Part shown: positions 1 through 12,505 of the stretch, in pieces
Layout of the letters: every line of letters begins with the position of its first letter
Position numbering within the stretch: position 1 is the first letter of the stretch
Origin: Elymus sibiricus
Taxonomy: Eukaryota > Streptophyta > Magnoliopsida > Poales > Poaceae
DNA length: 64,000 nt
Assembly (NCBI GenBank): GCA_039707655.1
Contig: CM077672.1
Location: 458,282,390-458,346,389, forward strand
Direction: 5' to 3'
Notes under the pieces: model-generated
Database searches by the model: none
The model's input: the letters and a program-made list of their open reading frames with translations, nothing else
Told to the model about the DNA's origin: nothing
Program-made: the position numbers and the translations under genes

Positions 1-64
1 GAATAAGTTGATCATTCCTTATTTTACTTTTGTTATAATCTCTTATGTATTTTCTGTTGGATAG

Positions 65-3000
65 TGTCACTTGAGTGGACAGAACTAGCAGTTACTGGAT
101 CAGCGCCACCTCCAAGATGCGGACATTCTGCCACTATGATTGAGAAGAGGCTGCTTATATTTGGAGGCAGAGGTAATTGCCATTCCTTAATTTGGTTCTT
201 CTTGGGCTCTGTCAAAGCTCATTTTAGCTTAGATGACTGGCTAAGTCTCATTTCATATGTTGCAACAAGCCAGTAGTACTTCTCATGCCTTCCTGGTCCA
301 ACCTTGAAAAGCTGGCTGACACTAGAAAGTATAATTCTGATTTATTTTGTAAATAGCCACCAAACATAAAAGATGATTGAAACTAAAGTGCTTTGTTGCA
401 CTTGAATAACTTCAACCTTGAAAGTTTTAAGAGCAGTGCCAGTATCAACCCCTTTTTCTAACGAAAACTGTAAGGGAGGCCCCGACAAACATAACAAATA
501 GGAAGCCAAATTGGAGTTCATGGGAACTCGAACCAGGTGGTGGGATTGTACATCCACTCCCACCCAAGTGAGCTAGGCTCTTTTCCTCAGCAGCAACCCT
601 TTATTGTCATTTAGTTAGTCTATGTGTATTACGGATTATTTATTGATTATTTATATTTTTCCCTGAATAATTGTTAATTTCTGAAGAGCTATTATGTAAC
701 TGTTCCACGCGATTCGATTTGCTTGTAGGCTTCCTGCTGGGTATCAGACTATTCCTGAGTATAATTTTTAGTGCACTGACAATTTAGATGATTAGTGAGT
801 TGCATAATTTTTTGGTCTAAAAAATCCTACCCCTGACTACTTTATATCTTCCTTCCAACAGGTGGAACTGGGCCGATAATGGGTGATCTCTGGGCTTTAA
901 AGGGTATTACTGAAGAAGGTATCTCTTCCTATTTGTTGTTTATAAAGGCTTTAAAGATCTTAATTGATGAGTACATGAACAAAACTCGTAGTGCACTTAG
1001 AACTTCTTGTCTAGACAGTTTATGTAACGGAACTATTGCACATACGACATTTCCTGGTCCAATCCGGGTAGGATGCAAGATCCAGTGTGCTGCACTTTGG
1101 TTCCACCCCACGGTTGGTTTGATCTGGTATGTCGGACAAGGATCAGACGGAACATGTCATATGTATAGCAGGACTCTCTATGCAAATATGTGTCATGATC
1201 GGTGGAGGTTACATACCTGTGTTTATAATATTTACATATTACATATTAAGGACCCTATCCAGTGTATTGTATTCACATCTTCTTTGTCTTGTATGTCCAC
1301 TCCTGCCTTTTTGAAGGAAATGGAGTTTGAGATGGCCCATTGGTATTATTTTGCTATCCTATTGCACTGAAGGATGTGCGGGATCACCTTTTTTTGTTGA
1401 TATACTTCACATGCTTATTTATAGAGAGTTTGTTCTCATTTAGTCCTTCTGCAGTGATTACCGCACAGTTGTTTGCGTTTTAGTATGAAGTTGTGTTTCT
1501 TGGTTGATTTAAGTAATGGTTCACTGCAAATCGAAGCTAGACGATTACTGCAATATTTGTAAATTTGCTATTACTGAACCTGGTATTATTGATTTTGGGA
1601 GATAATGAGACACCAGGGTGGACGCAATTAAAGCTGCCAGGACAATCTCCCTCCGCACGATGTGGTCATTCAGTGACTTCTGGTGGACCTTATGTATGCA
1701 ATCTGAAACCTTGATGTTTTTTTTCTCCAACTGCCTAAGTATTAACAGCTGATCTCTCTGTTGTGTGTATCACATATTTGGAAGGTTGATTTACTTGATT
1801 ATTCTGTTAGAATCAATATTAATCGTGGGTACCTATTAATCGTCGGGTTGTTTGCTATCATGTCAAGCTTCTATTCAGCGAAACTTAATGTCCTATGAAC
1901 GTGCATATAATGACCCTCAGGTGTACTTTTGTCGGATAAACAATTAAATAAACTTTGTTTTATTTTCTGTGGAAAATTATTTGTTGATATTTCCACTTAT
2001 ATGAGATTGTGGATATGCATTAGCTTTGATTTAAACTTCGCCCTGGTCTGGTGAAACAAGGCTTAGCTACCAAAACCTTGCTCCCTTGTTTTTAGTTACA
2101 TAATAGGAAGTTTATTTAGTGATCCAGAAATAATAATAAAATCATTCTTTTCTTGGAACCTGAAACAAAAAGTCTGTTACAATTTACAGCTAGAATTAAT
2201 GTATCAGAAAAGAATTTCCTCTTGGGGGCTTATCTTAGGCTTTCTTGTCCAGTTTCGGTTATGCAATAATATTACTAACAACATATATATCCTGGATCTT
2301 GCTGTCAGCTCTTGCTATTTGGTGGACATGGAACTGGCGGTTGGCTAAGTAGATATGATGTGTACTACAACGAATGTGTTATTTTAGACAGGGGTAAGCT
2401 CAAATGATATTTTTTCCTGCACATCCACTTTGGGGACATTGAGCATGAGTTTGCATCTTGTTATCAACTGAACATACCAAATCCTGTTATCGTATTATTG
2501 ACATAGATGGTTTTCTGAAACAAAATACGGCGTCCTGGTAATTAAATTTAAAATGTGATTCCATAATTAACCAGCTTAGCCTAAAATTATCTAGCTTGTT
2601 TAGTACTATGAATTTGCTGAAACACTACAGACAGCTAGGATAAATGCCATGCGTCCACTCATTCTGCACATGTGCATCATATGTCTATGCTGTCCTGGGT
2701 GGCACATGAACGACTAGAACTTTGTACGTGTTAACAAACATCCTGGCTATTTTGTTTACTGTTCTTGCTTTGATTTATCTTCCTTTAATTACTGTTCTTT
2801 TGTTGGAGCAACCAGCATCGCGTATGAATTTTCGGCATTGTATCTATTTTTGCTGACTAATACTTTGGTATCCCAGTCTCTGTTCAATGGAAGCGCTTAC
2901 CAACAAGTAATGAGCCACCCCCTCCTCGGGCATATCATTCTATGACTTGCATAGGGCCTCGGTTTCTTTTATTTGGTGGCTTTGATGGAAAGAATACCTT

Positions 3001-5567
3001 TGGCGATTTGTGGTGGCTTGTTCCTGAAGGTATATTAGTATCACATCTGAAAAAAAAGAATATATATTGATATCTTGGAGATTTGAAGTTTTAATTTGTA
3101 TTGTGCAAACAGCAAACCGTAAAAGCTTTTAGAAGCAATATTCTGTGTTATCATATGTTGGCCTGTGGTTTGACCTATAATCTAGTTATTACACTCGACA
3201 GATGCCATATTTTCTACTCCATCAGTTTCATATAGGTGTTGTTTTAGCTGTATGCACAGATAACTAAGAATAAATCAATTTATTGTCTTTAAGCAGATTG
3301 CAGAAGTTTATCAGTTAGCATATTGGTAGAGTACTTCAAGAAGTGACATATGTTTTCCCTACTAACGGCGTACATATCATCTCTGTAGCATCGTATAAAT
3401 AAGTAAACAATAGGGGCATTTGGTGGATAATGTTACCTACAAAGAACTATAATGTTTATACTTGCTAAGATAATGCCTGGACTATATGTACTAGTTACCG
3501 ATTAAGACAGTAATATGTCTAAATTAAGCTGGCTATGGCACAGCGAGTTAAATCTACAGGATCAGTGAATTGTACTAACCCATAGGGATGGAAGATGAAC
3601 ATAACTTGGGTTGGTACTTGTATAAGCAGCAAATGTGCTGCACACTTCGCACAGGCAAACCAAATTGTTTTAGTTAATGGAAGAGATTTCTCCCCCGGCA
3701 TCTGTATCCGATGATGCACACGATGAACCAATAAAGATATTGGTCCTTGAAACTTCAAGAAATGATACATTTAAACATGAAATGGACTTGGAATAAGATG
3801 CTTGCAGGGTTTTGTGGGGATATGGCTGTGTCCCACCAATCATGTTTAGATACTCAAGTTCTTACATGTGTCAGTACTAAATTATAAGAATACAGTGAAA
3901 TATGTAGAGCTGTTAGTGTTGAGTCATATTCTGCCAGTCAATACCCAATTAACCCTTAGCATCCACACATTCTCCTGTAACTAGAGGTGTTGGAAATTGC
4001 TAGAGCTTATGGTTATATGCATAATTAATTAATTATTACTAGCAGTTATTGTTCATGTTTGCATCTGTTTCCTTTTCTGATTGTAGCCAAACACTAGCTA
4101 GATATTTTCCTTTGCTGTAAACTCTTCTGATCTACACTCCGTAATGCTTAATGGAGAAAGATAATCTCTGCTTCTATAAACTCTGCCTGATTGACGTTCA
4201 GATGATCCTATTGCCAAGCGGGACTTGGTTCCTAATGTTGGTTCAGACAGCAACCATAGCACTGTGACTGGTGATGCCCAACAGTCTGCATTGAAGGTAT
4301 GTTTGCATACACCTGAAGTTCAGAAGATCTTTGTGGGGAGTAAAATGAGAACCAATGTTGATTTTTTTTGTGGCATTAGAATTTAGAACCTTGCAATCAC
4401 TAAAGAATATGATTATTGCAGGAATCAGAATCACAATCTGATGAATCTCCGATGTTGGACTTGGCCAAACGATTGGGGATTCCACTTTCTGAAGAACCTT
4501 CAGCAAGTTTTGTTGACGAAATCAACGATAAAGAACTAGTGGAATTATCATCTAGGCTCATTGGTGAATCACTTCCTACCACCGACCAGCTTGCATGTAT
4601 TCAGGTGCTGATATCTTTCCTTTTCTGCGATCCTTTGAAATTGTGTTGGCTTCCAGGGAAATGGGACATTATTGTATATGATGTACAGGCACTTCGTGAT
4701 CATTGGAGAAGTTCTCCATCCAGCTCAATACAGCTCCAGGAGCTAGGCCCTCTGCTGAGGGACTATCAACGTCTCATTATCCGCCGCTTTGTGTATGGTT
4801 TCATTCCTCCATTCCCCCTCTGCATTATTATTTACACATTTTAAGCATTCAGTTTTCCATAAATCAAGAAATAATACGGTGGAACAATGACACGACTTTG
4901 CAGATAGTTCCATCTCTGGTCTATTATTATTCTCTTGTCATGATAATAATAATTTCAACTGCTAGATATTAATCCATTCATCCATTTTGTTGTCGTTTGC
5001 ACACACAATGATCTGGAATTATGCAAAACAAAATGTTGGCAGTTCATCACGTGGATTGTGTGTTTTATCATGTAACTAAAGGCATGTTTTCATGTCATTT
5101 ATACTTAATTCAAAAGGAAAAATGAAAAACAATGGAGAGTAGAATATGCATTTTCAGTCAGACTAGTGGACTTGCTGGCTAAAAATTGAGTACGGCTGTA
5201 CGGGTAACCCAGCCATGGTCAGAGCTTGTTATGTCTGAAGAAACGATAGCACAGGAACTAATAATTGTTGAAGTCCTGCCATGAGTATTTCACATTGACT
5301 ATATCTTCATTCCCATCACTAAATGGATGCAGGGAAAACCCATCCCCGACATTCCTTGAAAGGGAAGATCGCCGCCTCTTCCATTTGAAAAATGCCTCGC
5401 AGGTATATGAGCTCCACGGGCGACCATCTACTCTTCATTGTCCGATGCACGCTCATTTACCAGTTTCCCCTACTTACCCAGTGCTTTGTATTTCTTATAC
5501 ACTTCAGTTGCGCATGGATGACATCCCCATCTTGCTGGGCGAGTATAGAACTCTGCTTTCCACCTGA
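65..5567 (+). CDS. Kelch-repeat protein, 3' part of gene (5' end outside window)
   Basis: Ten exons can be chained with consistent phase and GT-AG borders: 65-172, 862-918, 1602-1693, 2309-2393, 2877-3029, 4202-4296, 4422-4604, 4689-4792, 5333-5402 and 5508-5567 (stop TGA). They give about 334 codons without a stop. The first five exons carry kelch (beta-propeller) signatures: repeated hydrophobic-FGG blocks (LLIFGG, LLLFGG, FLLFGG), P-R-x-x-HS motifs before them and DLWxL after them. From about 4200 on the protein is no longer kelch-like: an acidic, Ser-rich linker, then a DYQRLI stretch and a short C-terminal tail ending in GEYRTLLST. The first visible exon starts in phase, so earlier exons lie upstream of the window. 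Family knowledge: plant kelch proteins are mostly protein-interaction scaffolds; the exact role is unknown. Introns hold a SINE-like sequence (430-592). No frame disruption was seen. Confidence 0.85.
430..592 (-). repeat. tRNA-derived SINE-like sequence in kelch intron
   Basis: On the minus strand there is an A-box-like motif (tagctcacttggg, 563-575) and a B-box (ggttcgagttccc, 522-534) spaced as in a tRNA-derived RNA polymerase III promoter, followed by a non-tRNA body towards 430. The layout resembles the Triticeae Au-type SINE. The 3' boundary and target duplication are unclear. Confidence 0.6.
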
Positions 5568-5880
5568 GAGAGGGCTACACAACTATTTTGCCTCGTAGGT
5601 GCTTCTGGGCTAAAACCATTGTGCTACGACCATCGGTTCTCTGCTTCTGTGGTTTCCGATGCGCAGGGCGAGAAGGACGACGGCCCAGCCACCTAGGCCC
5701 CAGGACAAGCAAACAGACCATTGATGAGGAAATGTTGTATTTGGGAAATGCATAGAAAAACAAAATGCCATGATCTATAATGTTTGTATTTTGATGTACA
5801 AGCTAGAATCTTCTTTTACTTTCTTGGATGTACAAATGTAATTTTATAATTTTTAAAATAAAGAGCTCCATAGAGCTACG
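5568..5880 (+). promoter_or_regulatory. 3' UTR of kelch gene with AATAAA signal
   Basis: The stretch after the stop is non-coding and becomes AT-rich. A consensus AATAAA hexamer lies at 5857-5862, a plausible polyadenylation signal, so the transcript probably ends near 5880. Confidence 0.5.
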
Positions 5881-6298
5881 GAGCAAATTAATTGTCATCC
5901 ACCATCCTTTTAACATATGCGGTCGTCACATGTTTGTCACGTTGTTGGACCGAAGAATGATACGTACTCCCTCCGTCCCATAATGTAGGACGTTTTTTGA
6001 CCAAAAGAGAATAGTGTATTTTCTAGATCCGCACCACTGACTTGTAGGTTAAAAAACTTGGACCATGTTTTTAAACTCTTTCAAGGTTGCAAAATTGACC
6101 TCTATTTAAAGCTCATTTGGCAACACTTGGGTCCAAAAGATTCATGATCCACCATAATGTGTGAAACTTAGGTCATGTTAGGTTGATGACTAAATTTGCC
6201 ACGCCTAAATCCTATGCAAAATGTGTTTGCCCCCCAAAAGTACGGCGCACAAAAAGATCACCACAAGGGTGACAAGATTTGACAAAAATTTGAGTCTT
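5881..6298. other. Intergenic, with truncated Stowaway MITE end
   Basis: After TA at 5965-5966 the sequence ctccctccgtcccataatgt (5967-5986) is a classic Stowaway terminal inverted repeat. I find no matching opposite end before the next element at 6299, so only one end seems to survive. The remainder shows no gene. Confidence 0.55.
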
Positions 6299-6777
6299 TG
6301 TAACATCCCCAGATCTCAACCCTGTCATTAAGCTAATTAATTAGCCATGTCATCATGATCATCTTCATTAAGTTGCATTAGGAAATAATTCAACCTCAAA
6401 CCAAAATTCAAAATGCAAGTCAAATAATTATTTCTTCAAATAGCAAAAAAAAAATGTTCATAATATTGCAAAAATTCCCAAAGCAATTATAAAAATAAAA
6501 CCAATATTATTTGAAATTCCCAAAATGCCCCTAGAAATTAAAACAGTGGACCAGCAGCATTATATTAAGCCATTTCAATTTAATTAAATAGTTAAACTAC
6601 CCACAATAAATTGAGACTTCTTGGGCTAGCTCAAAATGTTGCCTAATGTTTGTGTGTCAAATTTCATAGCCAACTAAATTCATTTAGTATTAAAAGGAAA
6701 TGCAAAACAGAGGCTAGAAAACAAAAGAGAAAAAGAAAAAGAGAAAAAGGCCTAAACTACTGTGCCTATGGGCTTAA

Positions 6778-8170
6778 GTGCCCACAGTGGCCGGCCCAGC
6801 CCACCCGGCCACCGTCTCCCTCCTCCCGCCTCTCTCTTTCCCCCGTGTCAGCACGCGCGCTCGCCGCGCCCTGGCCCCCCCTCTCGCCTGCTCGACACCG
6901 CGGCGCTTCTGTAGCTGCGGGTGGCTACTAAGCCTCATCCCCGACCCCGCGGACAACCCTAATCCCCCTTTCTCCCTCTCCGCGCGTCGCCCCCTTCCTC
7001 ACCGAACGCATCCGTCGCCGCCGCTCGCCATTGCCGCGGCCCCGGCCACTCCCTCGCCACGCCGACGTGTCCAGGAGGATCACCGTCGTCCGCTACGTCC
7101 TCTGCACCACCGGAGTGGAGCCGGGAGCCCCCATCTTCGTCGCCTGCTTCGATCCCCTCCGCTACGGCCGTCGTGCTCCACCGCTCGTCGCCGACGACCT
7201 CGACCTCCCCGGCCTCCCCGAGCTCGTCAGCGCGTTCACCGTGAGCTTGCGCACCTCCTCTCCCTCTCCTTTCGCTCGCGCGCGTGCTCTAGAGCCGGTT
7301 GCCGCTAGCGCCGCCCGTAGTCGCCGCCGTTCGGTCGCCGTTGCCGCCACGGCTGCCGTCCCCCTTAGCTCGCGCCCGTAGCGCAGCTGGACGCGGCACG
7401 CTGCGCCCGTTCGTCTGGTGGTCGCGGTCGTCCAAATGGGCGCCGAAATCGGCCGGCCGGCGTCCTGCCGCCGCCCCTGTAGGTCGTCGCCGGCGGGCAC
7501 GCGCACGCGCGCGCGCGTTAAACCTGGGGTTGACCCACTGTAGCGTGGGCCCGCCTGGGTTAACTAACCCCCTAATTAGTTTAGGCCTAACAACCCTCTG
7601 TGGCACTGACTGATGGGCCCAACTGACTAATTAGCTAGCTTAAAATAACCTAATAGCCCAAATAGGCACTTACACCAGGGGCCCGCCCACTAATTAACTC
7701 TGTCTAATAAAATAAAACACTGTTTAAGAATACTGTGGATGACAAGCAGGCCCCACCGCACTGTTCCTTTGGATAAGACTCGCTGAGTCAGCGTGCTGAC
7801 TCAGCTCTGGGACCCACTGTCAGCCTGATAAGCAACCCACTGGGTACCCATAGCATTTTCCTATTTTATTTTCGAAATTAAATTAAATCCATAAAATTCT
7901 AGAAAATGATTAAAACTTTGAAAAATCATAGAAAATAAACCGTAACTCGGATGAAAATAATTTATATATGAAAAATGATCAGAAAAATCCAACGAATCCG
8001 AATATGTCATTTGCACTCATGTTAAAATCCTCTAAGATGATGAACATGGAACTTTTTGCCTGTTTCCGATAGATGAATAGTGCCTGACCTCCGGTAAATA
8101 ATTCCAAATTAATTCCTAAATTAACTAAAATGGTTTAGGGATATATTAGGTCACCCCTGCATTGCATATT
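6778..8170 (+). other. GC-rich leader-like segment and AT-rich follower inside the 4-kb element
   Basis: Positions 6778-7570 are very GC-rich with long overlapping open frames on both strands, a composition effect rather than genes. A splice-donor-like 'accgtgagc' at about 7238 suggests an untranslated leader exon. From 7850 the sequence turns AT-rich. The part 7800-8006 and the stretch around 8160-8210 resemble 43720-43920 and 44080-44140 in the CACTA element (shared words ggatgaaaataat, atccaacgaatccgaatatg, gtcatgct). Confidence 0.5.
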
Positions 8171-8288
8171 GCCATGTCATGCTCTGTGAGTGCATTTGTT
8201 TGCTATGTATTTATCTGTTTCTTCCCCCTCTTCTCTCTGGTAGACCCCGAGACCGACGTTGCCCCCGAGGACTGCTACTCCATCGACG

Positions 8289-10483
8289 TGTAGGGTTATG
8301 CAGTAGAAAACAAAAAATTTCCGACCTACGCACCAGCCCAGGACCACTATGGAGACTGCATACAAGGTTTGATCATTTTTCGTTACCGACTCGTAGCGCA
8401 GCGGAAGTAGAGTCGATGACGAACGGCGGTGCAGATCCCCGCAGCTAGGATTTTACAACCTCCCAACCGCGAGGATGTATACCCTCATCTGCCCCGCGGA
8501 CAGCCCTCCGGGAGGCGGTCGCACAGTCCCCTGGACGGTGTCGCGGACAGCCCTTCGGGAGGACCTCCGAAACTCGGACTGTCACTCGGACAGCCCTTCG
8601 GGAGGACCTCCAAAACTCGGACGGTCACACGGACAGCCCTTCGGGAGGCACTCTCGAACTAAGACCGAAACTACGATCTCTCTACAGAGTTGCACACATA
8701 CGGTGTCATCTATCCGGCAGGGCTTCGCCGTCCAGAACTAGTTCCCACCGGAACCCAGACAGCCTTTCGGCTCTACGAAACTATTTCGTGGGAGGGAGAG
8801 AAGAAAGGCAGATCATGCATGCCATGTGTGTGAGAGTTGGAGTGAGGATGGAGAGCTCCTCTCCACCTCCTTATATAGTGGTGGGAGGGGTGAGGGGGGG
8901 GGTGAAATTTCAGCCCACTAAACATGCACCCACCAAACAAGGAAAACATGTTCCCACCAAACATGGAGAAAACATGTTCCCTTGTCCATGGTGTTCCCCC
9001 ATGGGGCCCCACCTTCCTCCCAACACTCTCCACCATTTGTGGGGGCTGCCCCCCACCATGGGGGCCCCACCCAACACTTTGTCCAGCCACAAGGGGGCTG
9101 TCCCCTAAAGGGGGCGCCCCCAAAAACAGCCCAAAAACAGCCCCCACGATCAGTGGGATCTTGTCCCCTCTCGCTGGGACAAGATGTTTTCCGAAACTAT
9201 TTCTTCTGAAAATTCCAGAAGGTCCCAGAACATTTCCGGCACCCTCTAAAATTATCTGGACGCGCTCCGGAACATTTCCGGTATGGTGGTTTAATTTAAA
9301 ACCATCTTCGTTTACCCGGTAAACAATTCCGGCAGCTCCGAAAACCTTTTTCGTTTTTTTCTCCAGAAAAATTCCAGAAATTACCAGACCAATCTGGCAA
9401 CCTCCAAAACATTCCCGGTGCTTGCCGAAACCTTTTTGGATCAATGGTTTTATCCGAAACAACTTTTCGGTTTTACCGAAACTTTTCCGGTGTTCTCTCC
9501 GGAACTTTTCCATCGTCTCTGAAACCTTTCCAGTGACTTTCTCTCGGACTCCTTGTCTAGTATTCAGCAGATAGATGACCCTTAAGCGTGTGACCCTATA
9601 GGTTCGGTGAAGTATAGACATGACCGGAACACTTTCCGATCAATGATCAGCATCGGAGCCGTGGACACCCATATTGACCCCTATACCCACACGAATAAAT
9701 ATTCGAGTGAACCTCCAGTTGCCGTGTGTTATTCCTGTTGCTTCGCGATATGTTACAATTACCCGAGGTGAGAAACATCGGCATCCTCGTGGATCAACAC
9801 TTGTCCACAATGCCAGTTACCTCGTTGCCGGTATTGTTCTCTTTTATCGTTCCCGTGTTCCGGCATCCCTGTGATCAAATCACCCTGTGTCTGGCCAGAC
9901 GATGATGGATACCGTAACACCGAGAGGGCCCAGAGATATCTCTCCATCGTCGGAGGAGCAAATCCCAATCTTGAGCTATCAAGTCCCTTGACATACTTTT
10001 CCATGAACCCGTAAGCCGCCGTAATAGCCACCCATTTACGGATGACGTTTAACAAACCCCAAAGTTCATGAAGCAAGCATGAAGAAACTCGACACTCTCA
10101 TGGTCTAAGGAATTATGCAAACATTAACTTCTCTGTGTTATTAACCATAAACTTATGACGAATCTATCTCATAGCATAACATCAATCGGGTCGATTCAAC
10201 ACAAGTGTTCTACCAACAATTGTGCCCTCAAAATTGCCGGCATAGTCATGCCCATGATCAGGAAAACAGGATCATCATGCAATACTTGAGCCAGTCATAG
10301 AGACTTGACTAGGAATACATTTTACCGTTTATTATCCCACACGTGCACATGAGTTTCCCTCCAAGCCTCGTTTTATTTGTAGACTCGAGAATCATTGCAG
10401 TTATAGCATGGAACATAAACATAATTATGAACAGGGAGATAATCAATAACATTTATGATTGCCTCTAGGGCATATCTCCTACA
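8289..10483 (-). repeat. Left (3') LTR of the Copia element
   Basis: 2195 bp, TG...CA. It contains four tandem units near 8498-8660, and a 9185-9540 stretch dense in ttccgg/ccgaaa words. In transcription sense (minus) this is the 3' LTR. A long minus-strand open frame across it (8773-9621) is conserved in the other LTR only because the LTRs are copies; I do not treat it as a gene. Confidence 0.92.
8498..8660. repeat. Tandem 43-47 bp repeat in LTR
   Basis: Units begin with ggacagccc(t/t)c(c/t)ggg at 8498, 8545, 8588 and 8631 (spacing 47, 43, 43). Each contains the short self-complementary core cccttcggg. The same array is at 16006-16168 and 61259-61430. Confidence 0.85.
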
Positions 10484-10498
10484 GACTCCCACTTGCAC
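10484..10498 (-). promoter_or_regulatory. Polypurine tract of Copia element
   Basis: Minus-strand reading gcaagtgggagtc ends directly at the 3' LTR. This is the expected place and composition of the plus-strand primer for a minus-oriented element. Confidence 0.65.
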
Positions 10499-10833
10499 TA
10501 GAGTCAATAATCTAGTCAATGCTAATGCACTTTACACCTATGGCATACTGGTGTAAAATATGCTTCGCATGTGGTATAGCCTGATGTCCAACGGATCTGA
10601 CAACTTCAGCTCCGTGTGTAACTTTGCATATCCTCGCGTTTTCACGCTTTCACAAAATTCATATTTTGTGTGGACTTGGCTTTGCCTATGTGTGAATCAT
10701 TGGTCGAAACCTGATTCCTCAGACTGAGCTATGGAGCAACTATCTGCTATAGTGTCCCATAGACCAAAGCCTTCTTGGAACCATACTAAGTTCATGAATG
10801 AACTATATGATTCAACAACTTCTTTGTTGCTTC

Positions 10834-12505
10834 TCAAGCGTCAACATACTTAGCCTTTGTTATAGAATTCGCCACAGTATCTTGTTTGGAACAATTTCCA
10901 ACTACCGTGCCACCATATTGTGTATCACACAAAACCCTCAATTTAAATCGAAAATCGCATGGAGCATTGATGAAGACTGTATCGATGTAACCTTTTACAA
11001 CGAACTCTTCATGATCTCCATTTGCGAGAAAACATGTCATCAGTACTGCTCTAGTACTCAATGACATCTTTCACTGTTGTCCCATGATCAGTACTTTGAT
11101 CACTATGGTATCTATACTCGCAACAACTTTGGAGTATTGGACATATCTTGTTGGTTTTACATACCATGGAATACATGATTAATCCAAACACAAGAGTGTG
11201 TGGAATCTCCATCATGTATTTTACTCATCAGTGTTTTGGGACACCGAGTCTTGCAAAAACTCTTTCCATGTGACTTCGGCAAGAATCACTCCTTGGCATT
11301 TTAAATGCTAAAAAGTTTTAGCATCTTGTCAATATGTATTCATTGCTTAGCCCCATTTAGGTAAATCTATCTCCATAGATCATCATGCCTAATATTGAGG
11401 CCATTTTAGCCTAAGCACTTCATCGAAAAACTATTTTCAAATGAAGTCCTAATTCGTGTCAAGAAATTTATTTCCAATTAACAATGTGTCAAGTACACAA
11501 GGTTTTTAGAAATATTATTATGCTCCCACTTACTTTCTTGAATCACAAGCATCTTCGATACCCATTTGATGAAGTCAAACCCCTTTGACCATTCCATCAA
11601 AAACGAAGATTCCAACTCCACTTTGCTCTCTTCTGTCCATGGCTGGAACTCTGAAGTTTGCATACTTACTAGCATCCTCTGGATCGACAAATTACTTTGG
11701 ACTGTATCACATACAAGTCCTAGGTTTTATTTCCATCAGATGGAAATCCTTTTGTCATCCATGTTTCATATCTCATGATTGAAATATGTATTAATTGCTA
11801 GTTCAACCCGAACCGACTTCAAGCATCGCTATGATGAAACAATCTCATCGTAGTCAACTCCTTGAACTTGTTATGGCAACAAGTCGAGCTTTATGGATAA
11901 AACATTTTATCCGTATCAATTTTTAGTTCCATAAATATTCGTTAGACTCTAAGTCTTCCGAAAGGTGTATCAAGATTTTAATCTCGAATCACTTATATGG
12001 AAACTATCTCGGATTGTATTGGCATTTAGCCAATTCCGGAGTCAGGGCCCATCAACGCTTCCTTGTGTATTGTAGGTATACTGTTGTCTAACAACAATAT
12101 CTCGTTTGCGCACCTGATAGGTTAGCATGAGCTTTGCCTACGTGGTTCAGCTGCAAGTTCGACTGAAGTCCATACATTTTATTGTAGAGACTTCCGTATC
12201 AGTCGCAGTAGGAAACTCCGGAATCACTTCCAAGGTTTCTTTCCTTTGATCTGATGACGAAGATACGGGTTATCTCGTCGAGTTGCACTGTCCTCCCACT
12301 CGCCTTTTGTAAGAACTATTCTCTTTAAAAGCATACCGTTTTGCGGCAAAATCCTTTGCCTCGGTATAGTGGTGGGGAATACCCAAACGACTTGGGATAA
12401 CCTTACAAAGTAGCACTTGTCTGATTTGGAATAGGTTTGTAACCTTTTACACAAGCCCCATATTCCAAATGTTAAGAAAAGATATAACATGGTTGGGCGT
12501 ACCAT
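10834..12505 (-). pseudogene. Decayed Copia polyprotein (integrase/RT to RNase H remnants)
   Basis: Short minus-strand fragments keep recognisable pieces in the right order. At 12224-12505 there is a KCYF...GVFL-like stretch as found between integrase and reverse transcriptase. At 10834-11067 there is the RNase H region with the SKQDTVANS motif followed by a degraded (T)KAKYVDA, the usual position of the catalytic (E)AEY segment. Between them, and up to the primer-binding site at 15.8 kb, I see no long frame. The frames are broken many times, so no protein can be made. The equivalent RNase H fragment in the second copy (63348-63623) shows the same replacements. Confidence 0.7.

Noticed and set aside
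6778..7613. Overlapping long frames on both strands in the 4-kb element
   Set aside because: Same GC composition effect; no domain and no conserved frame.
8773..9621. Long minus-strand open frame in Copia LTR (282 codons, repeated at 16281-17132)
   Set aside because: It lies wholly inside LTRs and is shared only because the LTRs are copies; composition is repeat-driven (ccgaaa words) and the third LTR does not keep it.
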